DNA of 64,000 nucleotides from positions 109,449-173,448 of the forward strand of contig JAFVOS010000011.1 of the NCBI GenBank assembly GCA_017505705.1, read 5' to 3'. The notes beneath the pieces were generated by a model, which was not told the DNA's origin, did no database searches, and was given only the letters and a program-made list of their open reading frames with translations. Positions within the stretch are counted from its first letter, which is position 1. Every line of letters begins with the position of its first letter. The position numbers and the translations under genes were made by a program. This DNA is from Alphaproteobacteria bacterium. GTDB taxonomy: Bacteria; Pseudomonadota; Alphaproteobacteria; Rs-D84. Below are positions 55,074 to 63,830 of this stretch, piece by piece.

Positions 55074-55896
55074 ATAGTTGTTTTAAACATCTATCCAGCG
55101 CCTGTTTCCAATGTGTTATTTTTATATCATTGAATGTTTTTTGTATTTTTGATTTATCCAACACACTATAATATGGGCGTTTTGCGCATGTTGGATAATC
55201 CTCTGACTTTATTGGATTTACAACACATTTTAATCTAGATTTTTCCATAATCTCAACTGCAAAATCATACCATGAACACACACCTGTATTTGTAAAATGA
55301 TATATTCCAGAATTTTTTTCATTTATCTGTGGTATAATTTTAACAATCACATCTGCCAAATCCCCAGCATACGTTGGTGTACCAATCTGGTCAGAAACAA
55401 CATTTATATATTCTTTTTCGCTTCCCAATCTGCGCATTGTTTTAACAAAATTATTACCATACGGGCTATACAGCCATGCGGTACGAACAATTATAGCCAC
55501 TTTTGCGTTTTCTAAAACAGCAATTTCACCTTCCCTTTTTGTTTTTCCATACACAGACAGTGGATTTGTTTTATCTTCTGGTGTATATGGTTTAAAACCA
55601 TAACCATCGAACACATAATCTGTTGAAATATGGATTATTTTTGCACCAGTTTGCGCCAAATTACGTGGACCGTCTATATTTACTTTTATAGCCTGTAAAA
55701 CATCTTCTTCTGCTTTATCAACTGCGGTATACGCTGCACAGTTTATAATTAAATCTATATTATTTTCTTTAACAAAATTCTGTACTGCATTTGCATTTGT
55801 TATATCTAATACAGATTTATCAGCAAACACCGCCCCTGTTAAACGTTTTTTTAGTTCATTCCCCAGCTGACCATTTGCCCCAGTTACCAAATACAT
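55072..55896 (-). CDS. rmlD: dTDP-4-dehydrorhamnose reductase RmlD
   Basis: 274 residues from ATG 55896, preceded by AAAAGGA. Rossmann start MYLVTGANGQLGNELKKRLT, then STDYVFDGYGFKPYTPED and the SDR catalytic YGKTKREGE with Tyr and Lys. NADPH-dependent last step of dTDP-rhamnose synthesis for O-antigen or capsule. The other rml genes are not in the window. Confidence 0.93.
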   Translation of the reverse strand: MYLVTGANGQLGNELKKRLTGAVFADKSVLDITNANAVQNFVKENNIDLIINCAAYTAVDKAEEDVLQAIKVNIDGPRNLAQTGAKIIHISTDYVFDGYGFKPYTPEDKTNPLSVYGKTKREGEIAVLENAKVAIIVRTAWLYSPYGNNFVKTMRRLGSEKEYINVVSDQIGTPTYAGDLADVIVKIIPQINEKNSGIYHFTNTGVCSWYDFAVEIMEKSRLKCVVNPIKSEDYPTCAKRPYYSVLDKSKIQKTFNDIKITHWKQALDRCLKQL

Positions 55897-55968
55897 TTTT
55901 TTCCTTTTATTATTATTATAATTATCAGCCAAGATATTGAAAAATCAATATTTTTATATAAAAAAGTA

Positions 55969-56595
55969 TTAAAAAGACTTTTCTATACACTTTTTAAGTG
56001 CGTCACCAGTATCATTTTGATCAATTTTTTTATTACGAATTTCTTCTGCGGCTTTAATTTTTTGTTTAATTAAAATCAATTCAGGATGTGATTGCATTTT
56101 TTTATTCAATTGCTCTATTGCGTTTTCAATATCTTCACTGTCACTAACAAAAATCGGCATAACAGAATTTGCTGACACATATAAAGCATCATGTAAATCG
56201 GTCCTAAAATCATCAACAACTGATAAATACTCACGAATATGTTGATCTTCATGCCCCAAAACCGCATCATATGAACACGTCCCAGGCTTATGTCTGATAT
56301 CAACCTGAACCAAAAATTCTGAATACCCTATTTCTGCATCAACCTGTTTTATACCGACACAAAACCCATCTTCTATTGATGTAATATCTGCCAATATTTC
56401 ATAATTATCCACCATTGTTGCAATAACATTACCATGCCACAAATCCATTTCTTCCAGTGGTTGAACAACTTCTTTTACCCAAGATGGATTATTTACTGTT
56501 ATTTTCGGTGTAATTTTATAAGAAACACAATCATCTGCCAACACAGAACACACTGTAAACAAGCAACAAAGACAGTATAAAACCTTCGCAAACAC
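55969..56595 (-). CDS. Exported HExxH putative zinc protease linked to virB4
   Basis: 208 residues from a GTG start that overlaps the virB4 stop codon (TAGTG). Signal peptide (VLYCLCCLFTVCSVLA). The motif AVLGHEDQHIREYL near residue 115 has the HExxH zincin signature, and a C-terminal helical part follows. Its tight coupling to virB3-virB4 suggests a role in the secretion system, perhaps opening peptidoglycan, but it does not look like the usual lytic transglycosylase VirB1. Confidence 0.65.
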   Translation of the reverse strand: MFAKVLYCLCCLFTVCSVLADDCVSYKITPKITVNNPSWVKEVVQPLEEMDLWHGNVIATMVDNYEILADITSIEDGFCVGIKQVDAEIGYSEFLVQVDIRHKPGTCSYDAVLGHEDQHIREYLSVVDDFRTDLHDALYVSANSVMPIFVSDSEDIENAIEQLNKKMQSHPELILIKQKIKAAEEIRNKKIDQNDTGDALKKCIEKSF

Positions 56596-59015
56596 TATTC
56601 TACTGCCCCTTGTTTCTTAAGGTATTCATTAACAAAATTACTGCCATACATTTTGTATAATTCTTCTGCCAACAACACCGACGAGCGTCCTGATTCAAAC
56701 AAACGCAGCATATTACCCAACCCACCCAGTTCGGTATTCAATACCACTGATTCACCTGTCACTGGACGTGATAACAAAACTGCTCTCTTTAAATTAGGAT
56801 ATGCTTTTCCTTGGATAAATGCCATTTCCAGCGGATTTAAATTCCAGTGTTCATAATCACGCGCATCCGCCGCTGGATTACGGAAAAACAACACTGTCTG
56901 CGCCTGTCCACGAACAACATCTCCAATCCCCAGTTTATCCAAAACATTTGCACGTTGAAAAGCCGCCATATACGCCTGACGATTTTTACGTCCTTCTTGC
57001 AATCCGGCTACAAAATTTTCACGAAACATTTTATTTTCCAACATTGGTGCTGTTTCATCAATCATAATTAACGAAGGATTCCCCCCAGCCACAGTTGTTG
57101 TATTTATACGATGCAAAATATAAGAAATAACAGCTGGCGCCAAGATTTCATCTTGTAAAATTTCTGTAAAATCGAACGTTGTCAATCTTGACTGTAAATC
57201 CAAAGTATCTTCTTTTTCATTAAACATGAACCCATATTGCAATGGATCAACCCACTTTTTAAGCGCAGGTCTCATATTTCCAGACGAAGAAAAACAACTT
57301 TCCCATAAATTATTCAGCATCCGGTCTTTATCAGATAAATAATCAAAATTCACAGAAACAGCCCTTGCAATTTCATCCATTGACATCGCATCGTTTTGCC
57401 CTGTTATAATAGAAAACCAGCGGCGCAAAAACGCACGATTTGCAGCACTGTCTGGCATTTTTAACGGATTTAGATGCGTTTGAAAAGAATGCGCCATTGG
57501 ATCTGTATTTTTATCTTTTCCCTGCATTGTGATATATTTACCACCTGTGGCCAGTGTAAATATCTCGGCCCCTTTGTTTCTGTCAAAAAAGAATGCTTTC
57601 AGTTTCGGGAAACGTAAACTCTGCGCTATCAAGAACGAGAACAAGGTTGTCTTACCACCACCTGTTGGCCCAATTGTTAATGTATGTGCCACTGCGGCCG
57701 GCGCAGACGACACATGGAATTGGAATTGATATGGTGTCCCCTGGGCAGTCGGGAATACAACCAACGGTCCTGGCCCCCAATCAGAATTTTCGACACCACT
57801 TGGTGTGCTGGACATTGGAATACTTATTGCGGCTGTTTTTGATAATAATTTAAAACTGCGTGGAAAAACATTAAATCCAGGCACCAATGAAAACCATGCA
57901 ACCTTGCTTGCAAACGTTTCAACAACCGGCGAAATTCCAAAAGACGCTGCAATCTTTTTAAATTCTGCGATATATTTTTGCAACTCCTCAATTGTTGCAC
58001 CAAAAATCAAGAACATAGGATAATAATTAACCAGTGTTTGATTTCCTGAAATATTTTCATCCATTGCAGATTCAACTGCATAAATTTGTTCTTCTGTTGT
58101 TTTTTGTGCTTTTTCTTCTGTTGTTGACCGCCGTTGACGAATAACAGATTCAACATCAGCCGCCCCCATAATACCAAACCCATTCATTGTAATCATTTCG
58201 GTCTGAATGGTCGATACCGTATCATAAAATTCTTCATCCAGATAGTCTGGCGCAACCTTAAAAGACAACGCCGCCGCAAATGTCTGGGCACCACCACTGA
58301 TATATCGAATAATACCATCACGCAAAAATTCAACATCATCAACTGTCACTAAATTTGCGATACTATTATTACATGTCTTTGGCTGTGGTTTTGTTATTGG
58401 CGACAAAATACGCCCAAAGAAACGTGCCATATTATCATGTGAATTATTTTTCAACACCGTTGGTTTATACGCTGCCAATATAGATTCTATATAATTACCA
58501 TATTGATTTAATTTTGCACGTGCATCCCCACCAGCAACCGATATAACCACATAATAACTGTTCAAGAATATGCGCAACCCCTGGCTTTTCCACTTATTAT
58601 ATATACGCTGTAATGTAGGCTGATCAAATTCATAATTTGTATTTTCATCCATTGCATCACGAACCATATAAAACCGCAATGTCACATTTGGATCACGAAT
58701 TTGATTAAATAACTGTGTACGCAAATCCAAGAATTTTTCTTTTGTTTTATCATCTTGCATACTGGTCTGCACACCTTGGACCCGATATGCCCGAATAAGC
58801 GATCCATCTGTTAATTCAATTGAATTATCTGTAAAAACAGTTTTAAACGGCAAATAATTAGCATACTTTGCATATCCAAACTTTGGAAAAATACGTTTAG
58901 TCAACGCTGGCACATAAATCATCATAACAATGAACACAGCCAATACAACCATAACCAAAACAGTCGTAGTTATTGTAAAATTTCCACCTGCAAAATATTC
59001 AAAAAAATTATTCAT
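56595..59015 (-). CDS. virB4: Type IV secretion system ATPase VirB4
   Basis: 806 residues. An N-terminal membrane helix (TTTVLVMVVLAVFIVMMIYV) precedes the VirB4 N-domain; the ATPase has Walker A LTIGPTGGGKTTLFSFLIA near residue 438, FDRNKGAEIF, and Walker B SLIMIDETAPMLENKMF near residue 655, plus the RNHGQ-like region GLQEGRKNRQAYMAAFQ. Energises a P-type T4SS, as in the Rickettsiales rvh system. The N-terminal helix beside a separate VirB3 gene is worth noting. Confidence 0.92.
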   Translation of the reverse strand: MNNFFEYFAGGNFTITTTVLVMVVLAVFIVMMIYVPALTKRIFPKFGYAKYANYLPFKTVFTDNSIELTDGSLIRAYRVQGVQTSMQDDKTKEKFLDLRTQLFNQIRDPNVTLRFYMVRDAMDENTNYEFDQPTLQRIYNKWKSQGLRIFLNSYYVVISVAGGDARAKLNQYGNYIESILAAYKPTVLKNNSHDNMARFFGRILSPITKPQPKTCNNSIANLVTVDDVEFLRDGIIRYISGGAQTFAAALSFKVAPDYLDEEFYDTVSTIQTEMITMNGFGIMGAADVESVIRQRRSTTEEKAQKTTEEQIYAVESAMDENISGNQTLVNYYPMFLIFGATIEELQKYIAEFKKIAASFGISPVVETFASKVAWFSLVPGFNVFPRSFKLLSKTAAISIPMSSTPSGVENSDWGPGPLVVFPTAQGTPYQFQFHVSSAPAAVAHTLTIGPTGGGKTTLFSFLIAQSLRFPKLKAFFFDRNKGAEIFTLATGGKYITMQGKDKNTDPMAHSFQTHLNPLKMPDSAANRAFLRRWFSIITGQNDAMSMDEIARAVSVNFDYLSDKDRMLNNLWESCFSSSGNMRPALKKWVDPLQYGFMFNEKEDTLDLQSRLTTFDFTEILQDEILAPAVISYILHRINTTTVAGGNPSLIMIDETAPMLENKMFRENFVAGLQEGRKNRQAYMAAFQRANVLDKLGIGDVVRGQAQTVLFFRNPAADARDYEHWNLNPLEMAFIQGKAYPNLKRAVLLSRPVTGESVVLNTELGGLGNMLRLFESGRSSVLLAEELYKMYGSNFVNEYLKKQGAVE

Positions 59016-59017
59016 TT

Positions 59018-59314
59018 CTATGCCGCCAACCTATTAGGAATCTTTTTTTTCATTAATTGTATTCTTGCTGTGATAATCTGACCGATTTGTGGATCACGCT
59101 TGGAATATACTGCTAAAATAGAGTGCACTATTATTACAGAAATCAGAAAAAACAAAGGACTAACCTGTGAATCTGTGCCATGAATTATCAAATCAGCAAC
59201 AAAAATTATGATAAAGATAATGAATTGAACAGCAAAATTAATCACCGCCAAAGAATATGGCACATAAAATATGCGTGACGGATTTGCCAAAGCCTTAAAA
59301 ACTTGCTGTTTCAT
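59018..59314 (-). CDS. virB3: VirB3-like inner-membrane T4SS protein
   Basis: 98 residues. Two hydrophobic segments, at about 20-45 (LAVINFAVQFIIFIIIFVADLI) and 52-70 (SPLFFLISVIIVHSILAVY). The phrases FKALANPSRIFYVPYSLA and YSKRDPQIGQIITARIQ are typical VirB3 signatures. Lies 2 bases before virB4. VirB6 and other components are not adjacent. Confidence 0.85.
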   Translation of the reverse strand: MKQQVFKALANPSRIFYVPYSLAVINFAVQFIIFIIIFVADLIIHGTDSQVSPLFFLISVIIVHSILAVYSKRDPQIGQIITARIQLMKKKIPNRLAA

Positions 59315-59577
59315 CTCTCTTTTACCCCGGGTACTTGAATTATAACAATTTCAACAATTTTCAACAAGCATAAAAACAATCTGATAAAAATTGTTAATTT
59401 TGTTAAAAAAAAGATATTTCTTAACTGTTAATTTAACATATATATTTTTCAACAAAAAACCATCAACCCCACAGAACACTTGAAAAAAATTGTTAAAAAC
59501 TTGTTAACAAAAATTCGATAATAATTTTCAACAATTTCAACGGCCCCTACAAAAACAACAAAAAATAATATTAATAT
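59315..59577. other. AT-rich intergenic region with TTTTCAACA and TTGTTAA repeats
   Basis: No gene supported. The stretch between divergent virB3 and rpmJ is extremely AT-rich and carries several TTTTCAACA words (near 59353, 59447 and 59525), two inverted copies of the type TTGTTAACAA, and ACAATTTCAAC at both ends. They resemble weak DnaA boxes, but no perfect TTATCCACA is seen, so this is recorded only as a repeat-rich region. Confidence 0.4.
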
Positions 59578-59605
59578 TTGATTTTTCACAAAAAGCGTTT
59601 ATAAT
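59578..59605 (+). promoter_or_regulatory. Promoter of rpmJ
   Basis: TTGATT (59578-59583), 16 bases, TATAAT (59600-59605); start of translation 25 bases later. Confidence 0.65.
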
Positions 59606-59629
59606 ACCCCCGTACCAAAGGATTAAGAC

Positions 59630-59764
59630 ATGAAATTTTTAAGTTCATTAAAAGCTTGGAAGAAACGTGGAAATGTAAAACAGATCCGTCGTGGCAAGCA
59701 GGTAATCTTAATCGATCCTGATAATCCTAAGTTCAAAGCGAAACAGGGTTTCAAAAGAAAATAA
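59630..59764 (+). CDS. rpmJ: 50S ribosomal protein L36 (divergent, zinc-free type)
   Basis: 44 residues, MKFLSSLKAWKKRGNVKQIR through a Lys/Arg-rich end with DPDNPKFKAKQGFKRK. The LKAWKKR and FKAKQG phrases match the alphaproteobacterial L36, which normally reads SLKSLKKR and RFKARQG; the Cys residues of the zinc form are absent. AAAGGA lies 7 bases before the ATG. Its own promoter and terminator flank it. L34 is less likely since the KRTYQPS start is absent. Confidence 0.8.
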   Translation: MKFLSSLKAWKKRGNVKQIRRGKQVILIDPDNPKFKAKQGFKRK

Positions 59765-59788
59765 GATTAAGTTCGAATTAAGACCTAA

Positions 59789-59817
59789 TAAAAAATCCCC
59801 GATTGGGGTTTTTTTAT
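59789..59817 (+). terminator. Terminator of rpmJ
   Basis: Stem AATCCCC-GA-TTGGGGTTT with a T-run, 25 bases after the stop codon. Confidence 0.8.
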
Positions 59818-59847
59818 TATTTTATAATATTTACCAAGAAATCATAT

Positions 59848-59985
59848 ATAAAAAAAAGAACCTAAAAAGGTTCTAAAAAAAAACAGGATGTAGCCTCTTG
59901 CAATAAACTTGCATTGTAGGCGTCCCCAAAAAAATATTTTTTTTATAAACGCCTCGTTATTTGCTACAGTTTCCGTCTAAATTAT
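59848..59985 (-). ncRNA. Candidate structured small RNA with tandem terminators
   Basis: On the minus strand, TGTAGC (59968-59963) pairs with GCTACA (59894-59889), enclosing a hairpin AGGCGT/ACGCCT (59954-59949, 59923-59918) and a second hairpin TGCAA-GTTTA-TTGCA (59913-59899). The outer stem is followed by TCCTG and nine T residues, then by a second hairpin GAACC/GGTTC with T-run. A TTGCAT box and an AATAAT box (17-base spacer) lie upstream near 60006-59978. No protein frame fits. The three-way junction shape is not one I recognise. Confidence 0.5.
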
Positions 59986-60010
59986 TACACTATATAAACA
60001 TAAATGCAAC

Positions 60011-60037
60011 AAAAAAAACGGCTTTTGCCGTTTTTTT
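60011..60037 (-). terminator. Terminator of ychF
   Basis: Stem AAACGGC-AAAA-GCCGTTT with T-run on the minus strand, overlapping the end of the gene. Confidence 0.85.
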
Positions 60038-61116
60038 TAATTATTAAACAAGAAATGGCAAATATCGCCGTTTTGCATGACATAATCACGCCCCACCAGG
60101 CGCATTTTACCCGCTTCTTTAACGGCAACTTCGCCACCCAGTGCGATATAATCTGCGGGCGATATAACCTCGGCCCGGATAAAGCCTTTTTCAAAATCGG
60201 TATGGATTTTACCAGCCGCCTGTGGGGCGGTCATACCAACGGTGATGGTCCATGCGTGTGCTTCCTTGGGGCCGATTGTGTAAAATGTTTGCAGGCCCAA
60301 TGTTTTATACCCGGTCTTAATAACCTGGTCCAGGCCAGATTCGGCCAATCCCAAATCATCCAGGAACATTTTTCTTTCGTCCACATCAACAATTTGTGAA
60401 ATTTCCATTTCGATTTTTGATGAAATAACCAAAACATCGGCAATTGTCCCGAATTTTTCACGCACCATATCAGAATATTTGTTGCCTGTGGCTGCGGCGG
60501 CTTCTTCGACATTACAAACATAGATAACCGGTTTGGCGGTTAATAAATTAAACGGCGCCGCATCGATATCACCATCACGTGCTGGAATTGATTTTTCCAA
60601 ATTAGATTTAATTGCATTTGCGTCCGCCAACAATTTTGCTGCGTCTTTGTCCAGACCACGTGCTTTTTTTTCCAGGTTTTTAATCTGTTTTTCCAGACTT
60701 TCCATATCTGCCAGCATTAATTCTGTTTCAATTGTTTCAATATCCCCCAGTGGGTCTATTTTTCCATGAACATGCACAATATCATCGTTTTCAAAGCAAC
60801 GAACAACATGGATAATCGCATCTGTTGATAAAATATTGCCCAAGAATTTATTACCCAATCCTTCACCAGCCGACGCACCCTTAACCAGGCCTGCAATATC
60901 AACAATTTCCAATTGTGTTGGAATGATTTTTTGTGAACCTGCGACACGTGCTAATTCATGCAAGGTTGCATCTGGCACAACAACACGACCTGTGTTTGGT
61001 TCGATGGTGCAAAACGGATAGTTTTGTGCATCTGCTGCTGCACTTTGTGTTAATGCATTAAACAGTGTAGATTTACCAACATTTGGCAGACCGACAATTC
61101 CACAATTGAATCCCAT
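60037..61116 (-). CDS. ychF: Redox-regulated P-loop ATPase YchF (OLA1 family)
   Basis: 359 residues. G1 IVGLPNVGKSTLFNALT, the YPFCTIEPN switch region, G3 DIAGLVKGASAGEGLGNKFL, the unusual NxxE-type G4 (VCNVEE), and a C-terminal TGS domain (WTITVGMTAPQAAGKIHTDF, DGDICHFLFNN). Binds ATP and ribosomes; regulates translation under oxidative stress. Divergent from the SufD-like gene with only about 27 bases between starts. Confidence 0.95.
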   Translation of the reverse strand: MGFNCGIVGLPNVGKSTLFNALTQSAAADAQNYPFCTIEPNTGRVVVPDATLHELARVAGSQKIIPTQLEIVDIAGLVKGASAGEGLGNKFLGNILSTDAIIHVVRCFENDDIVHVHGKIDPLGDIETIETELMLADMESLEKQIKNLEKKARGLDKDAAKLLADANAIKSNLEKSIPARDGDIDAAPFNLLTAKPVIYVCNVEEAAAATGNKYSDMVREKFGTIADVLVISSKIEMEISQIVDVDERKMFLDDLGLAESGLDQVIKTGYKTLGLQTFYTIGPKEAHAWTITVGMTAPQAAGKIHTDFEKGFIRAEVISPADYIALGGEVAVKEAGKMRLVGRDYVMQNGDICHFLFNN

Positions 61117-61143
61117 ATCTAAATCCTTTATAATGTGGATAAT

Positions 61144-61824
61144 ATGTCATACATGTGGAATGAATTCAATATAAAAACCTTTCCAGCGGAAACAATTGTT
61201 TACCGCAATGGCGAATATTGTCCGGATATTTCAACATTAAAACCCAATCAAATTGATAAACAATATGATTTACCAGTACATATAATTTATATTGGTGAAA
61301 TTGTTGATAAAAACGATTTATGTATTGACATTAATGTTGAAAATCAGCCTGTGTTTTTATCGGTTGATATAAAAAATAAAAAGCCGGCCTTTTTGAATAT
61401 TTTTATCAAAAACACCGGGAAAAATTCTGAATTACGTGGTCATGTTTTTGTTGAAAACTTTTCTGACCTAGAATTATTAATAAATGCCGATCATTTATGC
61501 AAAAACACCGGTATTTTAATACATACCAAATTGATTGCACATCAAGATACGTATTCAAAACTGACAGGAAATGCAAAAATAGCCGGTAATTGCCGGGAAT
61601 GTATATCTGATATCAGTTTTTCTGCCATTGCAGAAGATACTGCAAAAATAGAGTTTTTGCCGGCACAATATATAAAATCAGAACCGACATCAGCAGACCA
61701 TTCTGCATCAATTTACCGGCAAAAGCCGGCCCAAATTCAATTTTTACGTAATGCAGGCTTGTCCTCCAGTGAGATAAAAGAATTGGCATCAGAAGCGTTT
61801 AAAAATGACTTTTCTTTATTTTGA
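61144..61824 (+). CDS. SufD-like (SufBD family) short protein
   Basis: About 226 residues from ATG 61144; GTG 61135 and ATG 61153 are alternatives, all without a clear ribosome binding site. The centre has repeated short beta strands as in SufBD (LNIFIKNTGKNSELRGHVFV) and the end FLRNAGLSSSEIKELASEAF resembles the SufD terminus (LRSRGI then helix). SufB-type His ligand is replaced by DHSASIYRQ. SufD normally has about 430 residues, so this is a half-length version. Possibly the partner of SufBC in iron-sulphur assembly; orthology not certain. Confidence 0.6.
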   Translation: MSYMWNEFNIKTFPAETIVYRNGEYCPDISTLKPNQIDKQYDLPVHIIYIGEIVDKNDLCIDINVENQPVFLSVDIKNKKPAFLNIFIKNTGKNSELRGHVFVENFSDLELLINADHLCKNTGILIHTKLIAHQDTYSKLTGNAKIAGNCRECISDISFSAIAEDTAKIEFLPAQYIKSEPTSADHSASIYRQKPAQIQFLRNAGLSSSEIKELASEAFKNDFSLF

Positions 61825-62172
61825 TTTTGTTAATAAATCACCGGCTTTTTTGTTAAAAATGTTAAAAAAAGCCGGTGAAATAACCACGTCATTTTCTGTA
61901 AAAATATAACTTTTACCGTCTAAATTATAAATCTTATTATTATAAACTGTTCCTATAGTATATATTTTTTTATGCCAAATTATTTTAGATTTACCATTTT
62001 TTATAATATTTATTCCAACCTGAAATCGATATGGTTTTGCAATTGACATTTTATTGCGCATTAATTTGAATAATTCATCAATTGACATTGCGGTTGCATG
62101 CTGTGCCACAACATATCTTATAATATGTTTTGTTTCAGGATTTCTTAGTAAATAAACATATCGTATATCCAC
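61816..62172 (-). CDS. Small protein of unknown function downstream of dnaG
   Basis: 118 residues from a GTG start (MDIRYVYLLRNPETKHIIRY). It is beta-rich and basic, with no signal peptide or family recognised. It lies 41 bases after dnaG and overlaps the SufD-like gene tail to tail by 9 bases. A weak ribosome binding site makes the exact start unsure. Confidence 0.6.
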   Translation of the reverse strand: MDIRYVYLLRNPETKHIIRYVVAQHATAMSIDELFKLMRNKMSIAKPYRFQVGINIIKNGKSKIIWHKKIYTIGTVYNNKIYNLDGKSYIFTENDVVISPAFFNIFNKKAGDLLTKSK

Positions 62173-62213
62173 ACAAAAATTATTTCATGAAAAAATATAT
62201 TATCAAGGTATTT

Positions 62214-63830
62214 TTATAATGATATTAGTTGTTCTAATTTTTCTTGTGTACGCATGATTTCCGAATCATTTTTCTGTATCTCTTCACGTACTGAATCATC
62301 GCCAGATAATAATTTTGCGGTCAATTCTTTTTTTTGAATATTCAATCTGTCCATATATCTTTGCAACTTCAAAGAAACAATATACTTTTCTGCGTCTTTT
62401 AAATCTAAATCCAAATCAGCCGCATTGCCATCAAAATCAATATTTAACGTGGCAAGGAATTGGCCATATCTTTCAACAGTTTCTGGATATTTATTAACGA
62501 TATAAACCAATGTACTCTTTGTTATATTATCTATATCAGGTAACTTAATTTTTATATCATTTTTATCACGCCGCCATTTGCGCCAATTTTCAAACTTTCT
62601 TTTTTCGTATTCTTTATTAATTTCATTTTTAAGATCGTTATCAGTTATTTTATCTAATTCTGCTTTCAAGAACTTTTCAGCCTGAACCCGTCCACCTGGT
62701 GTTGAAACAACGAAATTAACATTTGCCATATTCCACAGAAAATCAACCAATGGTACAGCATCATCAATAATTTTCTTCATTGCATCAACACCACCGGTTT
62801 TTAATATTTCATCTGGATCTTTTCCACCAGAAACAAATGCAAATTTAACATCAGAATTATCACGCAAAAATGGCATTATGATACCGCACGCACGCTCTGC
62901 TGCTTTTTTACCTGCGCCATCTCCATCAAAACAAAAAGTTATATTTCTGTTTGATTTACATAAAATTGCAATATGATCTTCTGTTAACGCTGTTCCCAAT
63001 GGTGCAACTGTTTCTGGGAATCCATTTTCCTGCATTTTTATTGCATCAATTTGTCCTTCTACGATGATACTGCGATTATTACGATAGATTGCATCACGTG
63101 CAAAATTAAGGCCAAATACAGTTTTTCTTTTATGAAAAATCTCTGTATCTGATGTGTTTATATATTTTGGTTCAGAACCATCTAACGAACGTCCTGAAAA
63201 AGCAACAATTTGTCCACGTGGATTAAATATAGGAAACATTAATTTATCACGAAAGAAATCATATAAACCATAATCTCCACGACGACACAGTCCTGTTGCG
63301 ATTAAGTTTTCTTGTTTTTCATTAACAAATTTGTTTGCGATAAAATTTTTCTTTGGCGCATATCCAATACGATATTTTTTTATCATATCATCACTAAAAC
63401 CACGTCTGCGCACATATTCCAGGGCTTGCGCCCCATCGTCGGTAAATAATTTTTCATGATATGCGTTTGCAGCCATTTCGCAAATTTGAAAATAAGATTT
63501 TTCACGATTAACAACGTCTGCAGGTCTTGGATTTCGTTCTGGTATTTTTACCCCTGCCATTTTTGCAAGATCTTCCATTGCTTGCATAAAATTCATATGT
63601 TGGGTTTCCATAACAAAAGAAAATATATCGCCATGTTTACCGCATCCAAAACAATGATAGAAACCTTTGTTTTCATTAACAGAAAAACTTGGTGTTTTTT
63701 CATTATGAAACGGGCAGCATCCCCAATAATTTTCACCTTTTTTTGTAAGTGGCACAGTACGTCCAACAACATCCACCACCGACAGGCGTTCACGAATTTC
63801 ATCGGTTAAATTGCGGTTAAATTCAGCCAT
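62214..63830 (-). CDS. dnaG: DNA primase DnaG
   Basis: 538 residues from ATG 63830, overlapping the topA stop codon by one base (TGATG). CHC2 zinc finger CCPFHNEKTPSFSVNENK then YHCFGCGKHGDIF near residues 38-70. Catalytic core with VEGQIDAIKMQENG, TOPRIM FDGDGAGKKAAERA and GGKDPDEIL. The C-terminal helicase-binding part is short, so the protein is on the small side. Makes primers for replication. Follows topA on the same strand. Confidence 0.94.
   Translation of the reverse strand: MAEFNRNLTDEIRERLSVVDVVGRTVPLTKKGENYWGCCPFHNEKTPSFSVNENKGFYHCFGCGKHGDIFSFVMETQHMNFMQAMEDLAKMAGVKIPERNPRPADVVNREKSYFQICEMAANAYHEKLFTDDGAQALEYVRRRGFSDDMIKKYRIGYAPKKNFIANKFVNEKQENLIATGLCRRGDYGLYDFFRDKLMFPIFNPRGQIVAFSGRSLDGSEPKYINTSDTEIFHKRKTVFGLNFARDAIYRNNRSIIVEGQIDAIKMQENGFPETVAPLGTALTEDHIAILCKSNRNITFCFDGDGAGKKAAERACGIIMPFLRDNSDVKFAFVSGGKDPDEILKTGGVDAMKKIIDDAVPLVDFLWNMANVNFVVSTPGGRVQAEKFLKAELDKITDNDLKNEINKEYEKRKFENWRKWRRDKNDIKIKLPDIDNITKSTLVYIVNKYPETVERYGQFLATLNIDFDGNAADLDLDLKDAEKYIVSLKLQRYMDRLNIQKKELTAKLLSGDDSVREEIQKNDSEIMRTQEKLEQLISL

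Noticed and set aside
59315-59577. Chromosomal origin of replication
   Set aside because: No perfect DnaA box, and dnaA, dnaN or parAB are not near; weak boxes alone are expected in AT-rich DNA.
59848-60000. tmRNA, 6S RNA or SRP RNA
   Set aside because: There is no tRNA-like end or tag frame, no long open-complex-like hairpin, and no GGAA-type SRP loop in the folded piece.
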